Source: Ignavibacteriales bacterium (GTDB lineage: Bacteria; Bacteroidota; Ignavibacteria; UBA10030). From it: 64,000 nucleotides of DNA. The stretch spans positions 105,860 through 169,859 of the forward strand of contig JAPLFQ010000019.1 of NCBI GenBank assembly GCA_026390595.1, in the 5' to 3' direction. Within the stretch, counting starts at the first letter, position 1. Every line of letters begins with the position of its first letter. Positions 35,210-44,585 of this stretch are shown one piece after another. Both the position numbers and the translations under genes were made by a program. The notes under the pieces were generated by a model, which made no database searches, was not told the DNA's origin, and saw only the letters and a list, made by a program, of their open reading frames with translations.

Positions 35210-37621
35210 ATGAAATCCATTCAATCGACGTTCCTTGCTCTCGCTGCGCTCGCCATCGCTTCGACAGTTGTGGCTCCCGGACAAGGGGCGAAAGACTATC
35301 CGATCAAACCTGTGCCGTTCACACAGGTTCATATCAAGGACAGTTTCTGGTCTCAACGGCTCGAGATCAATAGAACCGTCACGCTTCCGCACAACTTCAA
35401 GGAATGCGAAATAACCGGCCGCGTGGACAACTTCGCAAAGGCCGCGGGCCTGAAGGCTGGAAGGTACAAAGGGTATCAGTTCAACGATTCCGATGTCTTC
35501 AAGGCGATCGAAGGAGCCTCCTATTCGCTTGCGATCCATCCGGATGAGCAGCTGTCTCATTACCTCGATAGCCTCATTACAATCATCGCGGCTGCGCAGG
35601 AAGAGGACGGGTACCTCTATACGCCTCGGAAACTCATGGATTCGTCGTACGCGCCGCCTGGCGGAAAGAACAGGTGGGTTGGCGAGAAAGACGGCAGTCA
35701 CGAGCTCTACAATGTCGGCCACTTGTATGAGGCGGCTGTCGCCCATTATCTCGCAACGGGAAAACGGAACCTGCTCGATGTCGCGCTCAAGAACGCAAAC
35801 CTTATCTGCAGCACGTTCGGCCCGGCGGGAAGGCATGAAGTCCCCGGACATCAGGTCATTGAGATCGGATTGTGCAAACTCTACCGCGTCACGGGCGATG
35901 AAAAGTATTTGAAAACGGCCAAGTTCTTTCTTGACGAACGGGGAGATTCGAAGGGACACGAACTGATAGGCGAATATGCGCAGGACCATATCCCGGTGCT
36001 TGAGCAGGACAGCGCGGTGGGGCACTCCGTGCGTGCGGCCTACATGTACGCAGGTATGGCCGACGTTGCTGCGTTGACCGGAGACCCGAGCTATATCAAG
36101 GCCATTGACAGGATTTGGAACGATGTCGTGAGCACGAAGATGTACCTTACAGGAGGTATTGGTGCGACGGGTGGGAATGAAGGCTTCAGCCATTCGTACG
36201 CCCTGCCAAACATGAGCGCTTACTGCGAAACATGTGCTGCCATCGCGAATGCGTTCTGGAACCACCGGATGTTTCTCCTCCACGGCGACAGCAAATATAT
36301 CGACGTGCTGGAAAGAATCATCTACAATGGTTTTCTCTCGGGAGTGTCGATGGAAGGGAATCGGTTTTTCTATCCGAACCCGCTCGAATCGTTCCGCGGC
36401 GCAACCCGCGCAGCATGGTTCGAGTGTGCCTGCTGCCCGACAAATGTTGTCCGGTTTGTTCCGTCAATCGCAGGCTACATCTATGCTGAAGACGGCAGCG
36501 ATATCTATGTGAATCTCTTTATCGGCGGCGAATCCACGATCAAACTCGGTCAGCGGGCGGTCACGATGACGCAGTCTACGCTGTATCCATGGGACGGCGC
36601 CGTCACCTTGTCCGTCGCACCGAACACGCCGGCTGAATTCGCCTTGAAGTTCCGGATGCCCGGTTGGGCACAGAACCGGCCGGTGCCGAGTGATCTCTAC
36701 CGGTATACGGATCAATCGAACGCGCCGATCACGCTCAAGGTCAATGGTCAGGCAATCGCTTATTCGGCGGCAAATGGGTACGCAATCGTGAAACGCATGT
36801 GGAAAAAGGGGGACGTCGTGGAGATCAACTTCCCCATGCCGGTCCGGCGGGTGGCGGCACATGACAAGCTCCTCGAAAACACGGGGCGTGTTGCGCTCGA
36901 ACGAGGACCTGTGCTGTTTTGTGCCGAATGGCCCGACAACAAGGACGGAAATGTCACGAACCTCGTCTTGTCTGAGAAGACGCCATTGACGACTGAATTC
37001 AGAAAAGATCTGCTCAACGGCGTTCAACTGGTCAAAGCCGTGTCGGTTCCTGTGAGGAGGACGCTCGAGCGGACCGTGGTTTCGGATCCTCCCCAGGAAT
37101 TTACCGCCATCCCCTACTATGCCTGGGCACACCGCGGACTTGGCCAGATGATTGTATGGCTCGCACGGGATGCCTCCGCTGCGCGGCCCCTGCCGGCGCC
37201 GACGATTGCATACACGAGCAAGGTGACCGCCTCGGATAAACGGCGCGCGGATGCGATCAATGACCAACTTGAGCCGCAGAACTCCATCGATCATTCTATA
37301 CCGTTCCTCCATTGGTGGCCTCGCAAAGGAACCGCCGAGTGGGTCCAGTATGATTTCAACAAGGAGCAGACTGTCTCACGGATCGAAGTGTATTGGTTCG
37401 ACGATACCGGAATCGGCGAGTGCCGCCTTCCGAAATCGTGGCGGGCTCTTTATAAAGACGGGGACACATGGAAGCCAGTCGACTCCAGCGCACCGTACAT
37501 CGTGGAAAAGGACAAGTTTTGCGTCGTCTCATTCAAGCCGGTACGGACCACAGCCGTGCGTCTCGAGGTCCAGTCGATTCCTGATTTCTCGGCGGGAATG
37601 TACGAATGGAAGGTCGAATAA
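35210..37621 (+). CDS. Exported GH127 beta-L-arabinofuranosidase with C-terminal beta-sandwich
   Basis: The 803-residue product has a signal peptide (ATG after CCGGAGGCG) and GH127 motifs: DSFWSQRLEINR, GHELYN-like HELYNVGHLYEAAVAHY and GGIGATGGNEGF. The zinc/nucleophile set is Glu340 and Cys342 in YCETCAA and Cys408-Cys409 in ECACCPTN. Residues after about 665 (AEWVQYDFNKEQTVSRIEVYW) form an F5/8-type-C-like sandwich that may bind carbohydrate. It diverges strongly from the GH127-type enzyme immediately upstream, so the pair represents different subfamilies rather than a recent duplication. Beta-L-arabinofuranosyl linkages are the expected target. Confidence 0.9.
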   Translation: MKSIQSTFLALAALAIASTVVAPGQGAKDYPIKPVPFTQVHIKDSFWSQRLEINRTVTLPHNFKECEITGRVDNFAKAAGLKAGRYKGYQFNDSDVFKAIEGASYSLAIHPDEQLSHYLDSLITIIAAAQEEDGYLYTPRKLMDSSYAPPGGKNRWVGEKDGSHELYNVGHLYEAAVAHYLATGKRNLLDVALKNANLICSTFGPAGRHEVPGHQVIEIGLCKLYRVTGDEKYLKTAKFFLDERGDSKGHELIGEYAQDHIPVLEQDSAVGHSVRAAYMYAGMADVAALTGDPSYIKAIDRIWNDVVSTKMYLTGGIGATGGNEGFSHSYALPNMSAYCETCAAIANAFWNHRMFLLHGDSKYIDVLERIIYNGFLSGVSMEGNRFFYPNPLESFRGATRAAWFECACCPTNVVRFVPSIAGYIYAEDGSDIYVNLFIGGESTIKLGQRAVTMTQSTLYPWDGAVTLSVAPNTPAEFALKFRMPGWAQNRPVPSDLYRYTDQSNAPITLKVNGQAIAYSAANGYAIVKRMWKKGDVVEINFPMPVRRVAAHDKLLENTGRVALERGPVLFCAEWPDNKDGNVTNLVLSEKTPLTTEFRKDLLNGVQLVKAVSVPVRRTLERTVVSDPPQEFTAIPYYAWAHRGLGQMIVWLARDASAARPLPAPTIAYTSKVTASDKRRADAINDQLEPQNSIDHSIPFLHWWPRKGTAEWVQYDFNKEQTVSRIEVYWFDDTGIGECRLPKSWRALYKDGDTWKPVDSSAPYIVEKDKFCVVSFKPVRTTAVRLEVQSIPDFSAGMYEWKVE

Positions 37622-37752
37622 CGAGGCAGAGCGGCCTGGGGCCTTGACCGCGTCGGCGTTTTGCTTTTGTCAGTATTGTCTTCCATCTTGGAAATGCACG
37701 TTTCCCGGTTTGCCCTTCCCGGGTTCTGTTCATAACATCCATACTCCGGAGA

Positions 37753-39999
37753 ATGATCATGAATCTAAAGACTCTTTTTCTCCTCCCTCTAGCCATTCTT
37801 CTGTTGCACATCCAATCTGCTGACGCTCAATGGAAAATCGCTGCGGGGGCTCCGCTCCTCACACGATGGGCGAAGGACGTAGCGCCGGCGAATCCGCTCC
37901 CCGAATACCCGCGTCCTCAGATGGTTCGCGAGAACTGGCTAAACCTGAACGGACTGTGGGAGTTCGCAGTAGGGAAAGTCGGTGAGGACGCACCCATCGA
38001 CAGGGAGCTCAAAGAGAAGATCCTGGTACCGTATCCGATTGAGTCCGCACTTTCCGGCGTCATGAAACACGCAGATCGTGTGTGGTACCGGCGAACCGTC
38101 ACGCTGCCGAAAAAGTGGGGAGGCCGGAACGTGGTGCTTCATTTCGGCGCTGTGGATTGGGAAGCGACGGTTTTTGTGAACGGGATCATGGTCGGAAAGC
38201 ATCAGGGAGGATACGACCCGTTCTCGTTCGACATTACCTCGGCCTTGAAGAAGGAAGGAACTCAGGATATCATCGTTGGGGTCTTTGATCCCAGCGATCA
38301 GGGTGATCAGCCGCGTGGAAAACAGGTGTTGAAGCCGGGCGGAATCTGGTATACGCCGGCAACAGGCATCTGGCAGACGGTATGGCTTGAACCAGTCAGC
38401 GCTGATCACATCGCAGATCTCCTGATTGTCCCTGACGTGGATGAGAAGAAGGTACGGGTAACGGTCAGAAGCACCGGGGACGCCGCCGCTCAGAAAGTCC
38501 GTCTCCTGGTGCTCAATGAGGGAAAACAGGCCGTAGAAACCGAAGGTAATGTCGGAGAGGAAATCCTTCTCCCGATCAAATCTCCCAAGCTCTGGTCACC
38601 GTCGCATCCGTTTTTGTATGACCTGAAGGTCGAGCTGATTCAACACGGACACACGGTCGATGCCGTGAAGAGCTATTTTGGAATGAGGAAAATCGAAATT
38701 GCGCCGGACAGCCATGGCGTCAACCGGATAATGCTGAATGGCGAGTTTGTCATGCAGGTTGGACCCTTGGACCAGGGATTTTGGCCCGACGGAATCTACA
38801 CTGCACCTACCGACAAAGCCCTTCGCTATGATATTGAGATGACGAAGAAACTCGGATTCAACATGGCGCGGAAGCACGTCAAGGTGGAACCCGACCGTTG
38901 GTACTACTGGGCCGACAAACTCGGTCTGATCGTGTGGCAGGATATGCCGAGCGGAAACAACAAGACCGACGAGTCGAAAAAGCAGTTCGAGCTTGAGCTG
39001 GAGAAACTCATACAGACTCATTGCAATCATCCCTCGATCGTCATGTGGGTTGTTTTCAACGAAGGATGGGGACAATATGACACAGAGCGGTTGTCCGCCT
39101 GGGTCAAACAGCTGGATCCATCACGACTTGTAAACAACGCAAGCGGATGGACGGACAAGAATGCCGGAGACGTGCTTGATATTCATAACTACCCAACGCC
39201 GCAATCGCCCAAGCCTGACCCAAAGCGCGCGATCGTCCTGGGTGAATTCGGGGGGCTCGGCCTTGCGGTTGATGGACACACGTGGAAAAAAGAACACTGG
39301 GGATATCAGGGTATGGCAAACGCGGAACAGCTCACATCCCGTTACGAGAGGTTCATGAAGCAGGTGTACGCGTTCAAAGATTCGCCCGGTCTTTCCGCCG
39401 CAATCTATACTCAGACGACCGATGTCGAAGTAGAATGCAATGGCCTGATGACCTATGACAGGGCGATCGTGAAGCCGGACCTCCAACGGGTGGCCGCAGT
39501 GAATAAGGGGGATTTCAGCAGAATCCCTCCGCCTCCAATCGTGAAAGTGCTCGTGCCGACGTCAGAGCAGGAGGGGCGGGCATGGAAGTACACAATGGAC
39601 AAGCCGGCTGAGAGCTGGTCCAAGTCGGATTTCGACGACAACGGATGGAAGTCCGGCGTCGGTGGATTCGGAACGAAAGAAACGCCAGGGGCAATTGTGC
39701 GGACCGAATGGAAGACGCCTGATATCTGGCTGCGAACCGAGATCTCAATGCCTGCCGCGAAGGCAACGAGCCTTCATTTCAGGATTCATCACGATGAGGA
39801 TGCCGAGATCTTTATCAATGGCGTGCCCGCGGGCAGCGCAGGTGGATTCTCGATGGAATATGAAGAGATGCCGATTGCACCTGCGGGAATCAAAGCACTG
39901 AAATCGGGGAAGAATACCATCGCCGTTCACTGCAGGCAAACCAAAGGCGGACAGTATATTGATCTCGGCATTGTTGATTTTCTGCCTGCAAAGCGATAG
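37753..39999 (+). CDS. Exported GH2-family glycosidase
   Basis: This 748-residue protein has a signal peptide ending SADAQW and the three-domain GH2 core: an N-terminal jelly roll (NLNGLWEFAV, WYRRTVTLP, VNGxxVGKHQGGYDPF), an Ig-like domain and a TIM barrel. The acid/base is Glu437 in FNEGWG and the nucleophile is probably Glu498 in LGEFGG. A further beta-domain follows at about 600-748. Activity is likely beta-galactosidase or alpha-L-arabinopyranosidase-like given the arabinogalactan context; beta-glucuronidase or mannosidase cannot be excluded. Either Met1 or Met3 could be the start. Confidence 0.88.
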   Translation: MIMNLKTLFLLPLAILLLHIQSADAQWKIAAGAPLLTRWAKDVAPANPLPEYPRPQMVRENWLNLNGLWEFAVGKVGEDAPIDRELKEKILVPYPIESALSGVMKHADRVWYRRTVTLPKKWGGRNVVLHFGAVDWEATVFVNGIMVGKHQGGYDPFSFDITSALKKEGTQDIIVGVFDPSDQGDQPRGKQVLKPGGIWYTPATGIWQTVWLEPVSADHIADLLIVPDVDEKKVRVTVRSTGDAAAQKVRLLVLNEGKQAVETEGNVGEEILLPIKSPKLWSPSHPFLYDLKVELIQHGHTVDAVKSYFGMRKIEIAPDSHGVNRIMLNGEFVMQVGPLDQGFWPDGIYTAPTDKALRYDIEMTKKLGFNMARKHVKVEPDRWYYWADKLGLIVWQDMPSGNNKTDESKKQFELELEKLIQTHCNHPSIVMWVVFNEGWGQYDTERLSAWVKQLDPSRLVNNASGWTDKNAGDVLDIHNYPTPQSPKPDPKRAIVLGEFGGLGLAVDGHTWKKEHWGYQGMANAEQLTSRYERFMKQVYAFKDSPGLSAAIYTQTTDVEVECNGLMTYDRAIVKPDLQRVAAVNKGDFSRIPPPPIVKVLVPTSEQEGRAWKYTMDKPAESWSKSDFDDNGWKSGVGGFGTKETPGAIVRTEWKTPDIWLRTEISMPAAKATSLHFRIHHDEDAEIFINGVPAGSAGGFSMEYEEMPIAPAGIKALKSGKNTIAVHCRQTKGGQYIDLGIVDFLPAKR

Positions 40000-40059
40000 G
40001 ACTATTGCGTGCGCGGCCTTTATCGGCAGACTCTCATTACCAATTTCCGAACATCATTC

Positions 40060-42168
40060 ATGAATCGACGCCATAGCAGGCTTCTCTTTGCTCTCATCAC
40101 GGTCTCCCTCTCCGTTGCGTTTTCGCGGCCGCAGGAGGTTGCTGCGCCTCCCAACTCTCCCGGGTCGGTTGAGATCAAAAACGACGCAATCACAATCCGG
40201 TACGACGGACAGATTCTCTTCTCCGGAACGATGACCGGTGGAGGCGCGGATATTCATCAGCGCACGCAGGTCTACCAGGATGGACGGAAAATTCAGCAAA
40301 TCGTCCTCCTGACGACGATGGATTGGAACAAGAAGATCAGGATCAGCGGAACCGTCGTCGGCAGCGAGGAAGCATTTCCGTGCGAGGCGGACCGCCCGAC
40401 GGAGAGGGGAAACCAGGGTCCTTTAATTGTCCGGCATGCGTCCGGGATCGGACGCAATCTGCGGAATCGAGCGGTCTATGACAGGAAGCGGGACTGGGCT
40501 TTCTCCGTTGACGCGAATCCGAAGTTCGCCATTGCGCCAATGGAGCTGCGGGAGGACCGGCACTCCTTCTCAGTTGACATCGAAGGATATGAGATCGTCC
40601 TTCGTTTCAGACCGCGCTTCTATCAGAATCATCGCGGGTTGGAATTCTTTGAACCGTGGACATACAAGCCGTGGACACAGTCCGTGGCAGGATGGATTTC
40701 CTGGTTCGCGTTTTTCGACAAGGTGTCCGAAAAAGACATGATCGAAACGGCGGACGTTTTCTCCGATGCGCTCCGTCCTTTTGGGTATGAGTATTTTCAA
40801 ATGGACGACGGTTATCAGCGCGGCAACGGTGGTCCGGACATGTGGCTCAATCCGAACGACAAGTTCCCGCACGGTCTCAAGTACCTCGCCGAGTACATCA
40901 GGGGTAAGGGGCTGAAACCGGGACTCTGGATGGGCGTCGGTATCTTTGACGACACCCTCGCACGAAAGCACCCCAATTGGTTTCTTCGAGATGCGAAGGG
41001 GATGCCCGTCCAGGGAAACTGGATCCAGTATCCGCTCGATGCTTCGAATCCTGAAGCATTACAGAACGTCGTCCGCCCCATCTTCAAGGGATTCCGTGAT
41101 CAGGGCTGGGAGTACTTCAAGGTTGACGGATTGCGGCATCTCCGGTACGAAGGATACAACGCCAACCGTGACTATTTCGACCGCAAGAAGGTCGATCTTG
41201 TTGATGCCTACCGGAAGTATGCAAAAACCGTCCGCGGAGAAATCGGAAGAGACCATTTCATGCTCGGATGCTGGGGAATCCGCCCCGAACTCATCGGGAT
41301 CATCGATGGCTGCCGCATCGGCGACGACGGGTTCTCCTACGCCGGACTCGCACAATACAACTCCTTCAACAACATCGTCTGGCGCAATGACCCGGACCAT
41401 ATCGAGTTGAACGAGGATGCCTACAAATCGACGATGGTAACCTCGCTGACCGGTTCCCTCTTGATGCTGACGGACAAGCCGGCGGTCTATAAGACGCCTG
41501 TCATCGAACCCGCCAGGAGGGCGGCCCCGGTCCTCTTTACGCAACCCGGACAACTGTACGATGTCGACGCGTCCCGTTCCGATAACCTCCACCGTGTCAA
41601 CGAGGAGGTGAGCGGCTCGGGACCACGCGTGTTTGATGCGGGGTATGTTCCTCTGTGCCATCTGTACTCGCTTGAGGTCAACAGGTCATTCGGCTCGTGG
41701 CTCGTCCTGGGAAGAACCGGGGGAGAGTTCCATGAGATTCGTTTCTCGGATTTGGGTCTGCCGCCCGATCGGGAGTACCTCGTGTTCGAGTATTGGACCA
41801 GGTCTTTGAAGGGGGCGTTTGCCGAAGCGTTTGACCCGGGGGAAATCAGTTCCAAATACAACTGCCAGCTTTTCTGTATCAGGGAACGGGAGAACCATCC
41901 ACAACTTGTTGCGACAAGCCGCCATATATCCTGTGGCGGATACGAACTTCGCGATGTATCTTGGGATGGCCATGCTCTGGCAGGAACGAGCGATGTTGTG
42001 TCCGCTGATCCGTACACGATCTTTGTCTATGAGCCGGTTGGATCTCAGTATCAAGGGACGGAGTGCGAGGGGGCTGCGGTTGTTGCTGTTTCCAAGCGTG
42101 GATTGATGCGAGAAGTGACGCTCAAGTCCGAAGATTCGAAAACCGTCAGGTGGCGGATAAAATTCTGA
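40060..42168 (+). CDS. Exported GH27/GH36-type alpha-galactosidase or beta-L-arabinopyranosidase
   Basis: The chosen ATG gives a 702-residue protein with signal MNRRHSRLLFALITVSLSVA; an upstream GTG at 40009 with ATAGGA is the alternative. A beta-sandwich precedes a TIM barrel with QMDDGYQ, KPGLWMGVG and the nucleophile Asp356 in YFKVDGL. The acid/base is Asp422 or Asp423 in CRIGDDGF. These are clan GH-D features. The clan includes alpha-galactosidases and beta-L-arabinopyranosidases, both reasonable for arabinogalactan breakdown here. The GH27 versus GH36 assignment needs a profile search. Confidence 0.8.
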   Translation: MNRRHSRLLFALITVSLSVAFSRPQEVAAPPNSPGSVEIKNDAITIRYDGQILFSGTMTGGGADIHQRTQVYQDGRKIQQIVLLTTMDWNKKIRISGTVVGSEEAFPCEADRPTERGNQGPLIVRHASGIGRNLRNRAVYDRKRDWAFSVDANPKFAIAPMELREDRHSFSVDIEGYEIVLRFRPRFYQNHRGLEFFEPWTYKPWTQSVAGWISWFAFFDKVSEKDMIETADVFSDALRPFGYEYFQMDDGYQRGNGGPDMWLNPNDKFPHGLKYLAEYIRGKGLKPGLWMGVGIFDDTLARKHPNWFLRDAKGMPVQGNWIQYPLDASNPEALQNVVRPIFKGFRDQGWEYFKVDGLRHLRYEGYNANRDYFDRKKVDLVDAYRKYAKTVRGEIGRDHFMLGCWGIRPELIGIIDGCRIGDDGFSYAGLAQYNSFNNIVWRNDPDHIELNEDAYKSTMVTSLTGSLLMLTDKPAVYKTPVIEPARRAAPVLFTQPGQLYDVDASRSDNLHRVNEEVSGSGPRVFDAGYVPLCHLYSLEVNRSFGSWLVLGRTGGEFHEIRFSDLGLPPDREYLVFEYWTRSLKGAFAEAFDPGEISSKYNCQLFCIRERENHPQLVATSRHISCGGYELRDVSWDGHALAGTSDVVSADPYTIFVYEPVGSQYQGTECEGAAVVAVSKRGLMREVTLKSEDSKTVRWRIKF

Positions 42169-42206
42169 ACATCCCTTCAGTTGGTACGTTGCAGGAAAAG
42201 TCGAGT

Positions 42207-44147
42207 ATGAATTCTGCGGGAAGTCTCTTGAACACACAATCAGCCTGGAAGCGTGCTGTTCTGGTTAGTGGGCTTCTATGCGCTCTGATGATCTGCCGTG
42301 CTGTCGGTCAGACAGGTCCGACTGCGTCGCTTCTGGTGCACGCTGACAAACCAGGCCCGCAGATCAGCCCGACGCTCTATGGAATTTTCTTTGAGGAAAT
42401 CAATTGTGCGGGTGACGGCGGGCTCTATGGTGAGCTCATCCGCAACAGGTCATTCGAAGAACCCGGCACCCTTGCACACTGGAAGATCATCAAAGAAGGA
42501 ATGGTCGATGCCGAGGTTACCGTTGACTCGATGTACTCGATGACCGAGAAAAACGAGCACTATCTCAAAATCAAGGTGCTTCTGGCGCTCGAAGGATATG
42601 TCGGCATAGCGAACAGCGGATACTGGGGAATCCCGGTGACGAAAGGCGCATCGTATGATCTTTCGTTGAACGCGATGGCTCTCGATGGTATCAATGACAC
42701 GCTCCTCGTTGTCCTGGAGAGCCCGGAAGAAGAAATCCTTGCCTCGACGTTGGTGAGGGGTGTGGGATCGGACTGGAAGCGATTCACTGCCACGCTTGTC
42801 GCAGGAAAGAGCTGCCCCGATGCGCGGATGGTCATCAGGATCCGGGAGCCCGGACAGGTGTTCCTCGACATGGTCTCTCTTTTTCCGAAAGCCACGTTCA
42901 AGAACCGCTCCAACGGACTTCGATCGGATTTGGCGACGATGCTTCTGGATATGAAGCCTGCATTCGTTCGGTTTCCTGGAGGATGCTGGGTCGAGGGTGA
43001 CAACCTCCGTTTGTCGTACCGATGGAAGCAGACAATCGGCGATGTCGCAGACCGGCGCTATCAATATAACATTTGGCAGTACTTTTCAACGAACGGATTA
43101 GGGTTCCACGAGTATCTCCAGATGTGTGAAGACCTCGGCACGGAGCCGCTGTTCGTGATCAACTGCGGCATGTCGCACACGGAAACCGTGCCGCTCAGGG
43201 ATATGAAACCGTGGGTTCAGGATGCGCTCGACGCTCTGGAATATGCGAACGGTTCAGTGGACTCTCGCTGGGGTTCGCTGCGTGCCAAGAACGGCCACCC
43301 GGTTCCTTTCAAACTGAAATACATGGAAATCGGCAATGAAAATGGAGGGGAGCCTTATGCTGAACGATTTGCCCTCTTCTATGATGCCATCAAAGCTCAG
43401 TACCCGGACGTTCACCTGATCACAAATGTTTGGGGAGGCTATCCCAAGAACCGCCCCAGCGAACTGATCGACGAACATTATTACTCCTCGCCCAGATTTT
43501 TCATCAGCAACGCCGATCGTTATGACAGCTACGACCGCAAGGGGCCGATTATCTACGTCGGCGAGTACGCGGTGACGCAAGGATGCGGTAACGGCAACCT
43601 TCGCGCTGCCGTGGCGGAAGCGGCGTTTATGACTGGGATGGAGCGCAACGCAGACGTCGTCACGCTGAGTTCCTTTGCTCCGCTGTTCGCGAATGTTCAG
43701 TACAAGAAATGGAACCCCGACCTCATCAATTTCAACGCTGCATCGGCGTACGGGACCCCATCGTACTACGTCCAACAGATGTTCAGCAGCAACCGCGGCG
43801 ACGTGGTTCTGCAAAGCGAGTGGGAGACTCAGGACCTGATCCAAGAACCTCTGCCGCCGCGCAACGGCAAGATCGGACTCGGCACGTGGAATACGCAGTC
43901 AGAGTTCAAGGATGTGAAGGTCGTACGAGGAGGGAAGACTCTTTATCAAAGTGATTTCGAGACGAATGCCAAGGGATGGCTGCCTTTGGGGGGCGAATGG
44001 AAGCTGGTCAACGACGCGATGAGGCAGTCGGAAGGCGGCTCGAAGCGCATGGCGCTGTTTGGTGATTCAACATGGACTGATTATACCTATACGTTGAAGG
44101 CGCGTAAAATCGGCGGGGCTGAGGGATTCCTGATTCTCTTTTATTGA
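42207..44147 (+). CDS. Exported GH51 alpha-L-arabinofuranosidase, 3'-truncated by frameshift/deletion
   Basis: The 646-residue product starts after GCAGGAAAAG and has an N-terminal hydrophobic signal (AVLVSGLLCALMICRAVGQ). GH51 hallmarks follow: ISPTLYGIFFEEIN, GDGGLYGELIRNRSFE, FVRFPGGCWVEGD, the acid/base Glu378 in EIGNENGG and the nucleophile Glu453 in VGEYAVTQG. After the barrel comes a laminin-G-like insertion that stops abruptly at EGFLILFY. The missing part of that insertion and the GH51 C-terminal domain appear in another frame from 44144. Catalytic residues are intact, but the lost C-terminal strands would probably destabilise the barrel. Confidence 0.85.
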   Translation: MNSAGSLLNTQSAWKRAVLVSGLLCALMICRAVGQTGPTASLLVHADKPGPQISPTLYGIFFEEINCAGDGGLYGELIRNRSFEEPGTLAHWKIIKEGMVDAEVTVDSMYSMTEKNEHYLKIKVLLALEGYVGIANSGYWGIPVTKGASYDLSLNAMALDGINDTLLVVLESPEEEILASTLVRGVGSDWKRFTATLVAGKSCPDARMVIRIREPGQVFLDMVSLFPKATFKNRSNGLRSDLATMLLDMKPAFVRFPGGCWVEGDNLRLSYRWKQTIGDVADRRYQYNIWQYFSTNGLGFHEYLQMCEDLGTEPLFVINCGMSHTETVPLRDMKPWVQDALDALEYANGSVDSRWGSLRAKNGHPVPFKLKYMEIGNENGGEPYAERFALFYDAIKAQYPDVHLITNVWGGYPKNRPSELIDEHYYSSPRFFISNADRYDSYDRKGPIIYVGEYAVTQGCGNGNLRAAVAEAAFMTGMERNADVVTLSSFAPLFANVQYKKWNPDLINFNAASAYGTPSYYVQQMFSSNRGDVVLQSEWETQDLIQEPLPPRNGKIGLGTWNTQSEFKDVKVVRGGKTLYQSDFETNAKGWLPLGGEWKLVNDAMRQSEGGSKRMALFGDSTWTDYTYTLKARKIGGAEGFLILFY

Positions 44148-44515
44148 ACGGAGAGCACGTTAAGTGTTTTCTTGACGGCCAGCTTGTCCATGACTTCACC
44201 TATGATCTTGCTCATCTGAAGCCGCTCCACGCCGTTGTCAGCCGAGTGACGGCATCGGGCGACATTATCATGAAAGTCGCAAACGTGTCGAGCCAATCGA
44301 TTGATACACGGATTTCGATCGATGGCGCATCGTTAGTCGGATCGAATTGCGAAGTCTCCATCCTGACATCTGCCAATCCACGGGACGAGAACTCCATCGA
44401 GGCACCAATGAAGGTTGTGCCAAGATCAAAGGTGGTCCAGGGGGTCGGCAGGATCTTCCGGTACACGTTTGATCCAAACTCCGTCACGGTCATAAGACTC
44501 AAAGCTTCGCAGTGA
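44144..44515 (+). pseudogene. Out-of-frame 3' fragment of the GH51 gene
   Basis: This frame overlaps the GH51 stop and encodes LNGEHVKCFLDGQLVHDF, the end of the laminin-G-like insertion, then ASGDIIMKVANVSSQS and a final beta-domain ending in FRYTFDPNSVTVIRLK, the usual GH51 C-terminus. About 50 residues that normally lie between LILF and the NGEHVKCFLDG part are absent. The first codon is a TTG without its own ribosome-binding site, so independent translation is unlikely. Confidence 0.75.
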
Positions 44516-44585
44516 CGCTGATAACAGGGATGTGAGCCGAATCTTCTTTCTTTAATTCAACCTCCACTTTCAAAAGGAGTCTGGC

